A stretch of 64,000 bases of DNA from Exophiala sp. HKRS030 (lineage: Eukaryota; Ascomycota; Eurotiomycetes; Chaetothyriales; Herpotrichiellaceae). The notes under the pieces were generated by a model that was not told where the DNA came from, ran no database searches, and saw only the letters and a list, made by a program, of their open reading frames with translations. The stretch covers positions 868,001 to 932,000 of the forward strand of contig JAHWDD010000010.1 of NCBI GenBank assembly GCA_023897205.1, read 5' to 3'. The position numbers were made by a program, and so were the translations under genes. Shown here in pieces: positions 11,039 through 21,388 of the stretch. The first letter of the stretch is position 1. Each line of letters opens with the position of its first letter.

Positions 11039-11641
11039 ATGGAAGACGGCAAGAATGCCAATCCACTGATTATCAATCCTTCGGACCTACCTACACGCAG
11101 ACGGCGGGCCTCTGCGCAGAATGAACAGTCCGACGGCGCAATAACATTTGCCTACCCCGCCCCATCCTTTATGAACGATCCTTTTGCACGCTCATCCAGT
11201 CCTTCTTCGTTCGAAGACAGTGATAGCGATCTAGAAAACGAGCCCATCGACACCCAAGAGATTTACGACCTCATCGCCACCATGTCGGATCCCGAACATC
11301 CCATCACCCTTGGGTCGTTGGCGGTGGTGTCCTTGCCTGATATAACGATCAAGCCTACGATTCCGAGCCGTCCAAGGTCGAACCTACAAACTGTTACCGT
11401 GCTGATTACGCCTACCATACAGCATTGTAGTTTGGCCACCGTGATCGGCCTGGGAGTCCGAGTGCGCTTGGAAGAGTCTCTGCCCGCTCGGTTTCGAGTC
11501 GACGTGAGAATTAAAGAAGGGACACACTCTACGGCGGATGAGGTCAATAAACAACTGGCAGACAAGGAACGTGTGGCTGCCGCCCTTTGGAATCCTACGT
11601 TGCAGAGCTTTATCAAAAAGATGCTCGAGACTTGCGAATGA
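11039..11641 (+). CDS. CIA2: MIP18-family cytosolic iron-sulfur assembly factor (CIA2-like)
   Basis: Single exon, 200 residues. After a variable acidic N-terminus (about 85 residues with RRRR and a Ser-rich stretch) comes EIYDLIATMSDPEHPITLGSL, then TPTIQHCSLATVIGLGVRVRL and NKQLADKERVAAALWNP, the conserved core of the MIP18/FAM96/DUF59 family. The Cys in QHCSLAT is the reactive cysteine of the family. The product belongs to the CIA targeting complex (with Cia1 and Met18/Mms19), which delivers Fe-S clusters to cytosolic and nuclear apoproteins such as DNA polymerases and helicases. I choose the ATG at 11039; the frame is open back to 10838, but that 67-residue extension has no family counterpart. 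Confidence 0.92.
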   Translation: MEDGKNANPLIINPSDLPTRRRRASAQNEQSDGAITFAYPAPSFMNDPFARSSSPSSFEDSDSDLENEPIDTQEIYDLIATMSDPEHPITLGSLAVVSLPDITIKPTIPSRPRSNLQTVTVLITPTIQHCSLATVIGLGVRVRLEESLPARFRVDVRIKEGTHSTADEVNKQLADKERVAAALWNPTLQSFIKKMLETCE

Positions 11642-12239
11642 TTGAAACGACATGTCAACCAGTAACCCTACCATCATTATACCAGGAAGCCTGGGCACAG
11701 ATACTACCTTTGAGCTGGAAATCTCCATGATTTTACAAGATCCACACACCGACCCGATCAGAACAGCCTCAAAAGGCGTCTAAGCCATGTCATTTCGGGG
11801 CATACACTGCACTTTGACGCAAGTGAAGGTCGGTGCTGCCGTGACCATGGAAGAGTGCCATTGGGCAGTGTCGACTCCCACGCCCGAAGCTACCAATCTT
11901 CACGGATTGAAGGAGAATTATCACCAGTCATGGTGAAATATCTCAGGATTATCGACGACAAGCACGAAGGATCGCACGAGAATATGACCACTATCTTGAT
12001 GAATTCGGTGAAGCATCAACCCAGATATCAGCATCAGGTATCAATGAAAGCGTTTGCCGTTGACGCAACTATTCTTTCTGCAAATCAAGTATTGAATGTG
12101 CGCCGCCAGCGTTTAATGAGTTCAAGGTCCGCGGAGAAGGCTTTCCGACCAAAAAGGAAATGAGCAAAAATTCGCCAGGAAGATCTGGAAGCAAAAAGAA
12201 TCACGCTCAACTTGTTCAACAAGTCGAGAAAGGGATTTG
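11642..12239. other. Intergenic between CIA2 and tRNA-Lys
   Basis: About 600 bp holding the CIA2 3' end. A 102-codon plus-strand frame at 11855-12163 has no recognisable features. An A-tract near 12195-12200, read on the minus strand as TTTTT, could be the Pol III terminator of the tRNA, though it lies about 40 nt downstream. Confidence 0.4.
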
Positions 12240-12426
12240 AGCCCTACGTGGGGGTCGAACCCACAGCCTTAAGATGGTATCTCTTGTTTAAGAGTCTTAC
12301 TGAAGAATTATGAGTATACGCTGTGTTGGTTGAAGCTTGGAATGTCCCTTACCGCTGTTCACAAATTAGTGATATTTCAGGAAGAGCGAGTGAAAGACAA
12401 ACCTCTACCGATTGAGCTAGCAAGGC
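12240..12426 (-). tRNA. tRNA-Lys(CUU) with 13-nt canonical intron and a 101-nt insertion after base 25
   Basis: On the minus strand a perfect A box (TAGCTCAATCGG) follows a 5' acceptor strand GCCTTGC at 12420-12426. A perfect B box (GGTTCGACCCC) in a fully paired T arm and a 3' acceptor strand GTAGGGC lie at 12241-12270. The anticodon arm TAAGA/TCTTA encloses CTCTTAA, with anticodon CUU at 12290-12292, and a 13-nt intron at 12276-12288 containing AAGAG that can pair with the anticodon, as in normal nuclear tRNA introns. Between D stem and anticodon stem sits an extra 101 nt (12301-12401). Removing both leaves exactly 73 nt with standard arm sizes. The acceptor stem has two G-U pairs and the 10-25 pair is G-G, so this may be a decayed or disrupted copy rather than an active gene. 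Confidence 0.7.
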
Positions 12427-14308
12427 GCCAGCGATCTCTGTGTGATTTCTTGAGGAAAATTTGAGGGCTTTAATGGATAAAATGTGGACTGAGTACGAGG
12501 ATGAAAAAGATTTTCAAGGGCTGGCGGGAGAGTGGACTCGTTACTGTGCAGTGTGGTGTACTGTAGCGTGAAGATATTGTATGCTCCGCTTTCAGCCTGG
12601 TGAATACTTGGCAAGGCTGCGGTAGGAATTGTAGCGTATCAAGTCTCTAATACTACGAGTTTGTATACTAGGATTCGAGTACTCGTACGGAGTACGAGTA
12701 AGGATATTCTCTAGAGATATGTACATGGGGAGTATCTCGTCAGCTGGTCCTTGCAGTACACTAGAAGCAACAAGGTAAGTCTGAGGCGATAGGTTTGCCG
12801 TACCATATCTAGAGGATGCGTACACGTGGGATGTTTTATGCGCACATCAGCACCTCAGGGAGATTACCTACTCGTAGTAATCCATACGAGCATCTCTTCA
12901 TAATTAATCACGGAGTTCTCGTATTGCTCGCGTGCTCACTCTTCGCTCTATCTGGGTTGGCTCTTCAGACACGTGATCTTGGCGTTCGTCACTCCTTCCG
13001 TACGAATAAGCGAGTGCTTCTTAGCGGAGTTTCCTCCTTCCTGTTGTCGTTGATTCCTGGCCAATCAAATATACACGTGGGTGAATGTTGGACTGTCAAA
13101 AATCAATTTTCATCGCCATCGACGTTTCTTCGCTCGGCTTTGAACGAGAACACAGGCCACTTTTTTTAATGACATTACATGCACTACGTATGGATAATCC
13201 ATACTATATGCTGATCTAGACAGGTACGGAGTACGACCAGCTGTTCCTGCCAAATGGACGAGTTTGCCTAAGCCCGTAGTTGTCCCTACACGGCAGTAGG
13301 TTTTTTTTCTTTGCCCCAGCGTCTTCATTCACTTTCTTCTGTCTCTGTCCCTTGCAAAAGGTACGACGAACTTCCGCCCGATCTCTTCACTCTTGTGACT
13401 TTCGGCTCCTTCCTCTATTCCGTCCCTCCCTGAGAAAAAATTGCTTCCCTTTTGAAAGGAAAAGCTGCCGAAGTCTCCTCTTCCTCTTCCTCCTCTCCTT
13501 CTGTACATAATTTCCTTTCATCACCGTCATCTCATACTCCATATTCTGCTTCATCCTTCTGTTGAGCAACTCGCGGTTCGCGCCCATTCTCCTTGATCTG
13601 GGCTGGTCAACCGAGAAGACCCATTGCTACCAGACAATATATCAAACGCCACAAGGTCGTCTCGACGCGTTACCTCCACCACCATCATCAAATCTCCATC
13701 TCCATCCTCCGTATCACTCGTCCTTGTACGGATACAGCACCCCAATACACGTCTTCTTGCCGTTTCTGCCGGCCACGAGGACGCCAACGATCATCATCGT
13801 CGCCCCGCCCGTCACGCTACGTTCCCTTTCGCAACGAACGCACATATCAGCCCTGGCAACTTTCAGGTCTTAACTCCATAGAGCCAGCTCCGACCACCAA
13901 CCATCTTAGCACGCACACCCCGGCCCTAGCCCCTGTCGTCGCTTGTCGACGAATCATCTCAACTCCTTCAAACTCGTGGCTCGACTCAAGCTTTGTTTGG
14001 CAACTCTTGTCTTCAGCCACTGATTCTCACTGCAACTTTGCTTCCCACTCTCCATCCGTCTTCTCCGATCACCAAGCTCTTTAGCTTTTGGAGTGGCTGT
14101 TGCTTAGCCGTGGTCCCGTCTCACCCCGGTCTTGTCCAATCAGTGGCTTGCCTTGACTGTCGTCAAAGATCGCTTCACATTTTCTCTGCAACCCTCAACC
14201 GACTCTCGCTACCGTTAAAAGGATCTCATCCTTCCTCCTCCTTCCTTCCTTCTTTCTCTCGAGTCCATCTTCAACAACCCTATCTGGGCAGACACAACAC
14301 TCGCCACC
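12427..14308. other. Intergenic and probable 5' leader of PHS transporter
   Basis: 1.9 kb without a convincing gene. It contains TACGGAGTA at 12686-12694, inside a 9-bp inverted repeat (12680-12700), and again at 13225-13233. From about 13300 the plus strand becomes pyrimidine-rich, most strongly at 13440-13510 and 14215-14262, as in many fungal promoters and leaders. Several short upstream ATG frames precede the transporter. Confidence 0.45.
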
Positions 14309-16303
14309 ATGTCTTCCGACGAAAGAATCGTCGACTATGGCCCGAATGCCCCTCATGGACCTGATGTCACGGGCACACACCCCATCGGAATCGACTACAC
14401 CGACATCGACATGACGCAGAATGAAAAGGAAGTATTCAACCTTCTCCTCAAGCCCGAGGATAGCTTCGATGAACACGGCGTCTATTGGGCTGACCTCCCA
14501 CTCATGAAACGGCTCAAGTTCGTCTCAAAGGTCGATCGGGAAGAGACTAGCCGGGAATTCTCTGCCTTCTGGAAAATGTTCAAGAACGATCCTCTGTCCC
14601 CGGTTGGCTTTTACTTTCGCAACATGGTGCTGCCTGGTGCCGGTCTCGGTCTCGAGGGTTACGTCCTGTTTTCCATCGGCAATATCAAGCCGCTCTTTGA
14701 AAAGTCATTCCCGGCATGTTGGAAGAAAGGCGCCATCTGTAATCCTACCTGGATTAAGGCTGTCGACTACCTGGAAATTTGCGGCATTATTGTCGGTCAG
14801 ATCCTGGTCGGCGTCATCGGTGACTGGGTCGGTCGCCGCTGGGGTTTGATTCAAGATGCTACCATCATGTTCATGGGCTTGATCATGTTGACCGCATCGT
14901 GGGGTGTCACGCAAAATGGCTGGGTCATCTGCTACGCGTGGTCACTCTTCTTCTATGGCATCGGTGTCGGAGGAGAGTATCCTATGACGGCAACTTCCGG
15001 CATGGAAAATGCCGTCGGATCAGGAAAGGTGTCGACTCGAGATGATCGTCTCCATCGTGGTCGCAAGGTTACCAGCGCCTTTTTGATGCAAGGTTGGGGT
15101 CAATTTTTCAACCAAGTTATCCTGATCCTCCTTCTCCTGATCTTTCATCATGGTAGTGGGAATGCACCTTATTCCGAGGTCGCGGCCCAGTACACCTTCC
15201 GAGTTTCCTTTGCCATTCCCGCCGCCGGGACCTTGTGGTTGGTCTACTGGCGTACGTACAAGGTCAAGGCCTCTGCCAACAAACAACTACGACTCGCCAA
15301 GGCCAAGAGCAGCGTCACCGGCTATGACACCGAGTCTCTGGCTTTGACGTTCCGTTATTTCGGTGGCCGTATGCTGGCCACCGCCGGCACCTGGTTTGCC
15401 AACGACATTTTCTTCTACGGCAACAAGCTCTTCCAAAGTGAATTCATCAGTGTTATCATGCCAGGCAGTACTTCCATCATGCCTGGCTGGCTTTACAATC
15501 TGATCAATGTCGGCGTGTCGCTTGTGGGCTACTACATGGCCAGTCTCCTGATTGACAACAAGCTCTACGGACGCAAACACATGCAAACCGTGGGTTTCTT
15601 GCTCGATTTCATCCTGTTCATTGTACCAGCCTTCCACTTCAAGTACTACACCAGCCCGGAGCACATCAAGGAGTTCCAAGCCATGTACTTCTTGTCATCC
15701 TTCTTCAACCAGTTCGGACCAAATTCCGTGACCTTCATCGCTGCCGCCGAGGTCTACCCTGTTGCAGTACGTGCCACGGCGCACGGTTTCTCTGCTGCCT
15801 GCGGCAAACTGGGTGCCTTGACTGCGGCTGTTCTCTACAACTACATCGACACTCAGACCAAGTTCTATGTAGTGCCTTGGTTTGGCTTAGCTGGTATGTT
15901 CTTGACTATTGTTTTCTTGCCCGACACGACTGGTCTCGATCTCAAGGAGCAGGAAAGACGTTGGGCTTTCATTCGCGCCGGTCGTGAACACGCGTACCAT
16001 GGCATTGCCATTCACTCCAAGCACCTGAGTTTGTGGGAACGCATTCGTGGTGTCGGCAAGCACTACGATGCAGACCTTGACTACAAGCAACGCGTTGAAG
16101 AAATGCGTGGCGAATGGGAAGCTCGTATGGCCGAGAGGGTTTCCGAAAAGGCCGGCCATCCAACCGTCGACGATGAGGACCATCCTAGTGAGGTGCACTC
16201 GTATTTTGCCCGTTCCACAAAGTCGCCCAACCTTCAAGGTGCCGAGAACGAGAAGATTCCTCCTCTTATGAATGGGGCTAATGGTGGCCATGATGGCATC
16301 TAG
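14309..16303 (+). CDS. MFS transporter, PHS (phosphate:H+ symporter-like) family
   Basis: Single exon, 664 residues. A hydrophilic N-terminus of about 85 residues leads into the first membrane segment, and 11-12 hydrophobic segments can be followed. Motif A is seen in GDWVGRRWG, followed by GIGVGGEYPMTAT, a PHS-family signature. In the second half, GPNSVTFIAAAEVYPVAVRATAHG and the following ACGKLGAL match the PHS pattern of an acidic residue before a YP/FP-R-x-TAHG block. The long central loop and the charged tail (about 100 residues) are cytosolic by prediction. Substrates in this family include phosphate and glycerophosphodiesters; I cannot choose between them. No intron is seen, unlike the MFS genes at 33-37 kb. 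Confidence 0.85.
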   Translation: MSSDERIVDYGPNAPHGPDVTGTHPIGIDYTDIDMTQNEKEVFNLLLKPEDSFDEHGVYWADLPLMKRLKFVSKVDREETSREFSAFWKMFKNDPLSPVGFYFRNMVLPGAGLGLEGYVLFSIGNIKPLFEKSFPACWKKGAICNPTWIKAVDYLEICGIIVGQILVGVIGDWVGRRWGLIQDATIMFMGLIMLTASWGVTQNGWVICYAWSLFFYGIGVGGEYPMTATSGMENAVGSGKVSTRDDRLHRGRKVTSAFLMQGWGQFFNQVILILLLLIFHHGSGNAPYSEVAAQYTFRVSFAIPAAGTLWLVYWRTYKVKASANKQLRLAKAKSSVTGYDTESLALTFRYFGGRMLATAGTWFANDIFFYGNKLFQSEFISVIMPGSTSIMPGWLYNLINVGVSLVGYYMASLLIDNKLYGRKHMQTVGFLLDFILFIVPAFHFKYYTSPEHIKEFQAMYFLSSFFNQFGPNSVTFIAAAEVYPVAVRATAHGFSAACGKLGALTAAVLYNYIDTQTKFYVVPWFGLAGMFLTIVFLPDTTGLDLKEQERRWAFIRAGREHAYHGIAIHSKHLSLWERIRGVGKHYDADLDYKQRVEEMRGEWEARMAERVSEKAGHPTVDDEDHPSEVHSYFARSTKSPNLQGAENEKIPPLMNGANGGHDGI

Positions 16304-16957
16304 AAAAGGGCCTAACAGAAGGGAGGAGTAGAGTTTTATTGCCTGAAGGAATGTGATGAAGGGGTTTCGTTGAGTTGTGATTGATGCGAAGAAATTAGAA
16401 TGTTGTACTTGGCTACGACCCTTGTTAAGAATTCAAGAGGGTTAATCACAAAAAAGATAATTTGAATAGTCGAGCAAAGCAAGCCAACACATATGGAATA
16501 TTTAATTTCTTTCATGCTGAAATGAAATTTGTTTTCTCCTTTTCCGGTCAAAGTCAGAATATCAAGAGGACTTTTCGGAATCGTCCTTGTACATTGGCCT
16601 CGGTCCCTTGAGTGGTTCAGGTTTCTTCTTGTTGCGTGTGACGTTATGTGTGTGTTTCCATTTAGACAAGGCGTTCCTTGGACATGACGACCTCCTCACG
16701 TTTGATTGATGGGGACAGATTTGTTTGTGACCTTTTTTTTTTTTTTTTTTTTTTTTTTTGGCGAGGAGCGTCACGCCATTCGAGATGTGCCAAAGTTGGA
16801 AACGACACGACCAAAATCATATCCACGTTGGAGGAGTTGGGGGGGAAAGAAGGGGAGGGGTTTAATTTTCAAGTTCATAATTCACATTTTCTACATGGTA
16901 ATGGGATGCTGTTTCCAACCGGGGGGAGAGTGAGTGAGTGACCGGGGGAGGTCGGCT
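16304..16957. other. Intergenic, convergent 3' ends (PHS transporter / kinase)
   Basis: About 650 bp with both 3' ends. Contains a 27-base T tract at 16733-16759. No gene seen. Confidence 0.5.
16733..16759 (+). repeat. Poly(T)27 tract
   Basis: Uninterrupted run of 27 T on the plus strand, downstream of the transporter stop and the kinase stop. Confidence 0.9.
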
Positions 16958-19900
16958 TCAATCCTCGTCCTCCCACTCACTCTCCACCTGGCGGGCCTTT
17001 TTCTCCAGACCCCCGACGACCTCCCGGGCGGCGTTCAGGGTGCCCTGCATGCCCTCGAGCAACCGGGTGAGCTCGGCCTCGATCCGGTCCGTCGGCGCCC
17101 CGGCCTGCATCGCCCCCAGGCCCGGGGGGGATGCGGGTGGGACGTCGACGACCGGACGGCCTCCGCCGCCCGCCGTCATCAACCCCGGGGAGGAAGGAGA
17201 GGCGCCAGAGGCACCAGAGGCACCGGAGCCGCCGCCCGAGGACCGTCGTCGGCCGACGCCACCGAAACCGGGACCGTTGGCGGTCATGGGAGTCGTCACC
17301 CCCGCCGAGGCGGTCGGGGAAACGGGCCCCGTTGTGGCGGCGGCGGCGGCGGTCGTCGTGATGGTCCGCGTCGCGGCCGCGGGAGTCACCTTCGGGTCGC
17401 CACCGCCGCCACCGCGGTCGGAGTACATGCTCCGGCCGCGGAAATGGTAGTGGCGTCCCATCTCGACGTCCTCGTCCAGGGTCTCAGGACCCGGGTGGTC
17501 GTCCTCGTCGTCCTCCCGCTCCAGGCCAAAAGGGTCAATGTCGGTGCTCGACGCGCTCACGTCGCTGTACGCCTCGGACAGGGCCGTCGAGGGACGGGGG
17601 ATCTCTTGTTCTTCGGCCTGGGCAAAGTCGCCGTAAGTCACGGGCATGGTCATTTGTCTCATGAGCGGCGCGCGGGTCGGGGTGGCTCTCGACGTGGGCA
17701 ACGGAAGTGCCGCCGTTCCTGCTTGGGACGATGCACTGCGTGGAGCGATTGGAGGAGATGAGTTGATGTCGATGTTGATGTTGTTGTTGATGTTATTAGT
17801 GTCACTGCTGCCGTAGTAATCGTCGCTCGATGTCGTATTGTTTGCTTCGGCCATGGCCGAGGAAAATGACCATTCCATCGTCGCATGTTTTCTTGCCTTG
17901 TGCTCAGATTCGGCGGTGATAGCAGAAACGTCGTCGCGACTTGGAGTTTTTTCTCCCATTGACGGTTCTGGCTCATTGATTTGTGGAATCGACGCTTCTG
18001 ACATGGCCGACGCAAACGACCAGTCCATGGTTGCGTGGCCGGGACGAGATGATGTGATTTCAGCCGGTTCTTGAAGTTCGGGCGCTTTGCTTCTGTTCTT
18101 GACCGTCCATTCTTCTTGGGATGTCGCAAAGTCAAAAGTCGCCGTTGTGGAAGGTATTTCTTCTGCTGACGAGGTTCGTCGCGCTGTGAGAGATTGACCA
18201 GATTGGTTGATGGGTTCACGTGGACCTTTGGAATTCGCGCGCTTCTCTCTAAGTGTCGCAGCGTCCGCAAGCCTTATCGTCTCTTCTCTCCTGGGTGTAG
18301 CAGCGTACGTGGTTTGAATGTTATCATCAGTCTTTGGTGCAGGGACGACCGCGTAGTCGGATTCGTCAAAGTCGCCTAGATCGATGACGTTGGACGCAAT
18401 TGAGCTTGGTCTGTCTTCTGCCATGGCTCGAAAAGGTAAATCGGATATTCGTCGTGACTGTTCAGGGATAGGGATGAAGTCTGTCTTGGTCTTGTATTCG
18501 TAGGCGGGTTTGTTGGGGTCGAAGAGGTTAGACAAGTCTGCACCGCGTTGGACGCGAGCTTCAAAGTTTGCTTTCTGAGCGGCAGTCATAGGAGGAGAAC
18601 TGGCGCTGGGTTTCGAAGGACCTCGAGGTGTTTCTTCTCCTTCCATGGTTTCGTTTGAAAAGTCGGGTATTTCAAGTATCGCAGAGGCACGTCGTTCAAA
18701 ATCTTCCGTCATGCTGAAATTCCATTCATCTGCGGATTCAAGGTCGGCGTCGAGGTTTTCAGTCGAAGCAGCGGCTGCGCCACCAGGCATGAAAAGAGAG
18801 ACTCGCTGACCCCCAAGATTTGCCCATCGGTAGTAGGTGAGGACGAGTTCGGAGAGTACTGAGGTTGGGTGTGTTTCTTCAGTGTCTTTCAGGTAGTCGT
18901 GTTGTAAGACTTTTGCCATATCAGGTCGTAAGGCAACATCGGGAGTGAGGGTTGAGGAGACCAGGGCTCGGAGGCCTTCACTGAAATTTTGATCCTTTGG
19001 GAGACCAATTGATTCTTTCAATCGCCTCATTCGCACTTTGAGTTTTTGGTGTTCGCGCAAGTCACTGTTTGGAGGACGACCAACGGCGCATTCGTACAAG
19101 GTACAGCCATATCCCCAGACATCGACCTATTGGCATAAGTTAGGAAAAGGAAATGACCCGTACGTCTCTCAGCAGTCATTGCACAGAGTCCAACTTACTT
19201 CATCCGAGTACTCTGGGTTTTCTGACCAGGCTTCTGGTGCCATCCAGTGCAACGTCCCTATGAATGTCTTTCTTTTGTCTGTGCTGGTTTCTAAGATATT
19301 GGCAACACCAAAATCACAAAGTTGGAGATATCCGCGTTCATGAATGAGAACGTTCGCAGCTACAAGGAGAGAACAAAGTCAGTGAAGAAAAATACCAATT
19401 GTGCACAGCAGAAGTATCATACCTTTAACATCTCTGTGGATAATACCAGCTTCGTGGAGACCCTTCAACGCTTTGGCAAGCTCCCTTGCTACGACAACAA
19501 GATATTTATCTTCCTGAAGTCGATCTTTCGTAGCTCTCATCTGAATAAAGCAAACGTCAGCCCACAAATCCATGTCATGCTATGAGGAACTCAATGCTGG
19601 ACTGAACATGGTTACTGCTTACCAAGGTTTTGACACTGCCACCAGGACAGTGCTCGCAAATCATCCACAATTGACTGTGAACGGGCAAAGCTTCAATGAG
19701 ATGGTTCAGGTTTTCAGCACCGCTTTCTTGCGCCTGTCGGAGGATGCGGATCTCTCGTTGAAAGTCCCGGATTTGTTCATCCTTTGACTCGCCAAATGCA
19801 TGGAAGTCTGCTTCATCAATGTCGAGAACCTTGATGGCAATGACTTTGTTTGACGATTTTTGGCGGCCTTTATACACTCTTCCAAAGCTACCCTTGCCAA

Positions 19901-20658
19901 TAAGCTCATCGAAAGTGTAGTCTGGCTCTGGCTGTCTGGACCGCTTGCACTTCTCAGTCACAGCCCGTTGTTGCTCCTCTGCAAGCCGCACAGCTTCTCT
20001 GTAATGTGCCGTCATTGCGACAGACACAGGCCGGAGACGATCCATCTTGAGTGATGTTGGAGATGCGTGAAATGGGTCGGTGAACAAAGGAGTCCGAGGT
20101 TTGGACCACTGTCGTGAGTTGAATTTCTTCAGAAAGTCAGGTAGGGAGTCGGGGTTGAATTCCTGTGGAAGGATTGGACCAGTCGATTCAAGTTTTGCAA
20201 GAGAATCTCGTCTGTGCCAGACTTTGAATGAAGGTGATCTTGTGGTCGATGATGGAGGTGTGTATGATGCGGAGCTTCGTTGAGATGAGTGCTTCTGCCA
20301 CGAATTGTCTGGTCGAATGACACGGCCCGGAGTTTTGAGTGTTGTGCCAGATGAAGTTCTGTTTCTCTGAGGTGGTGGGAATGATTCCTCAGGGACCGAT
20401 GCGAAAGGATTTGCCTCGGCAGAGCGATGGCGCTGGAGAGATGTTCCGGAGTGTGCTACTCTCTTGTCAGTCTATGTCCCTTCTGGTCGCGGTTGTCGCT
20501 AAAGACTCTTTTAGACCAAGTCAACCTTGACGCCGCCGCGAACCTTGCGACAGCCAACGCGAGGTCCAAGAGGGCTCAAAAGGGTCATAAAAAGACTTAC
20601 AAAGAGGTTCAAGTGTCTTTTTCTCGGCCGAAGCCTTTCTCTTGTCTATCGGAGCCAT
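16958..20658 (-). CDS. Ste20-like serine/threonine protein kinase
   Basis: Five exons: 20601-20658, 19623-20455, 19423-19540, 19199-19359 and 16958-19126; 1112 residues. The kinase domain starts near residue 200 with GKGSFGRV, then AIKVLDID (ATP-binding Lys), REIRILRQ (helix C Glu), HRDVKAANVLI (catalytic loop, formed across an intron), CDFGVA and GTLHWMAPE. The DVKAANVL catalytic loop and the WMAPE block place it in the Ste20/MST-type group. The remaining 600 or so residues are Ser/Thr/Pro- and Ala/Gly-rich, with WSFASAMSEA and a near copy WSFSSAMAEA as an internal repeat, and a C-terminal helix that may form a coiled coil. Exon phases all agree. The exact orthologue is not assigned. Confidence 0.88.
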
Positions 20659-21388
20659 GGTAGTTAGTTGTTTGTTGCGAAATGGTAATGGCAGCGAAAG
20701 AGGACAGAACAGGTGTGCATGAGGTCCAAGGGTGGTGCGAGCCATGCCTCGTATGTGGCTGCTATTGATCACGACTTACCTTGTTAGAAAAGAAACGGTA
20801 AAGTGATATGGTGTTGTTCTGGAAAGTCCAAGAGCTACATATAGCAACATTGCCTAGCAATGTTGCACACTGCACTCGAGAGCCCCTGACCACCACTCCC
20901 AGAAAGCAACAACTGGATTAGACAACGTCCAGGTGTATGGATATTGCAATTCTGGTGTCAGGAGTATGGTTGACGATGATTCCCGTCACGCGGAACTACT
21001 TGTCGACCAGCCTCTACCTTCGATCGCGAGATAGGAACGGCGCGCATCTTCTGGTGAGATGCTTATTGTATGGACCAAGCAGGCGTGAAGGTGTCGACAG
21101 GTGTTGCTCTGATGCAGTGAATGGTTCGACTGCATCTTGAAAAGACAAACAGCAATCACTGTAAAAGGGATAGGGACATTTCCTTGGCGAAAGGCTGAGC
21201 TAGTCCACAAACAGCTAGAGACAAAGCCTTGTCACTTCACTTCTTCAGCATTGAGGCTATGGAGGTAGCGAGGAATTCCTATTCATTGCTATACAATGGT
21301 TTGGGAAACATCTTGCCCAATTCTATTGGGTGGTGAGACTATATGCAGTCATGTAACCTTGCTGATGGAGGCTCACAATGCCTTGACC
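20659..21388. other. Intergenic between PRP16 3' end and kinase start
   Basis: 730 bp, promoter of the kinase and 3' end of PRP16. Nothing else recognised. Confidence 0.45.

Noticed and set aside
12301..12402. Reading the tRNA insertion as a spliceosomal GT...AG intron
   Set aside because: GTTTGT...CAG borders exist, but tRNA is a Pol III transcript, and removing that exact segment would delete bases 25 and 26; the 101-nt boundaries fit the 73-nt tRNA better.
16934..17761. 275-codon plus-strand frame
   Set aside because: Antisense to the GC-rich end of the kinase; Arg/Gly/Ala-rich with no domain.
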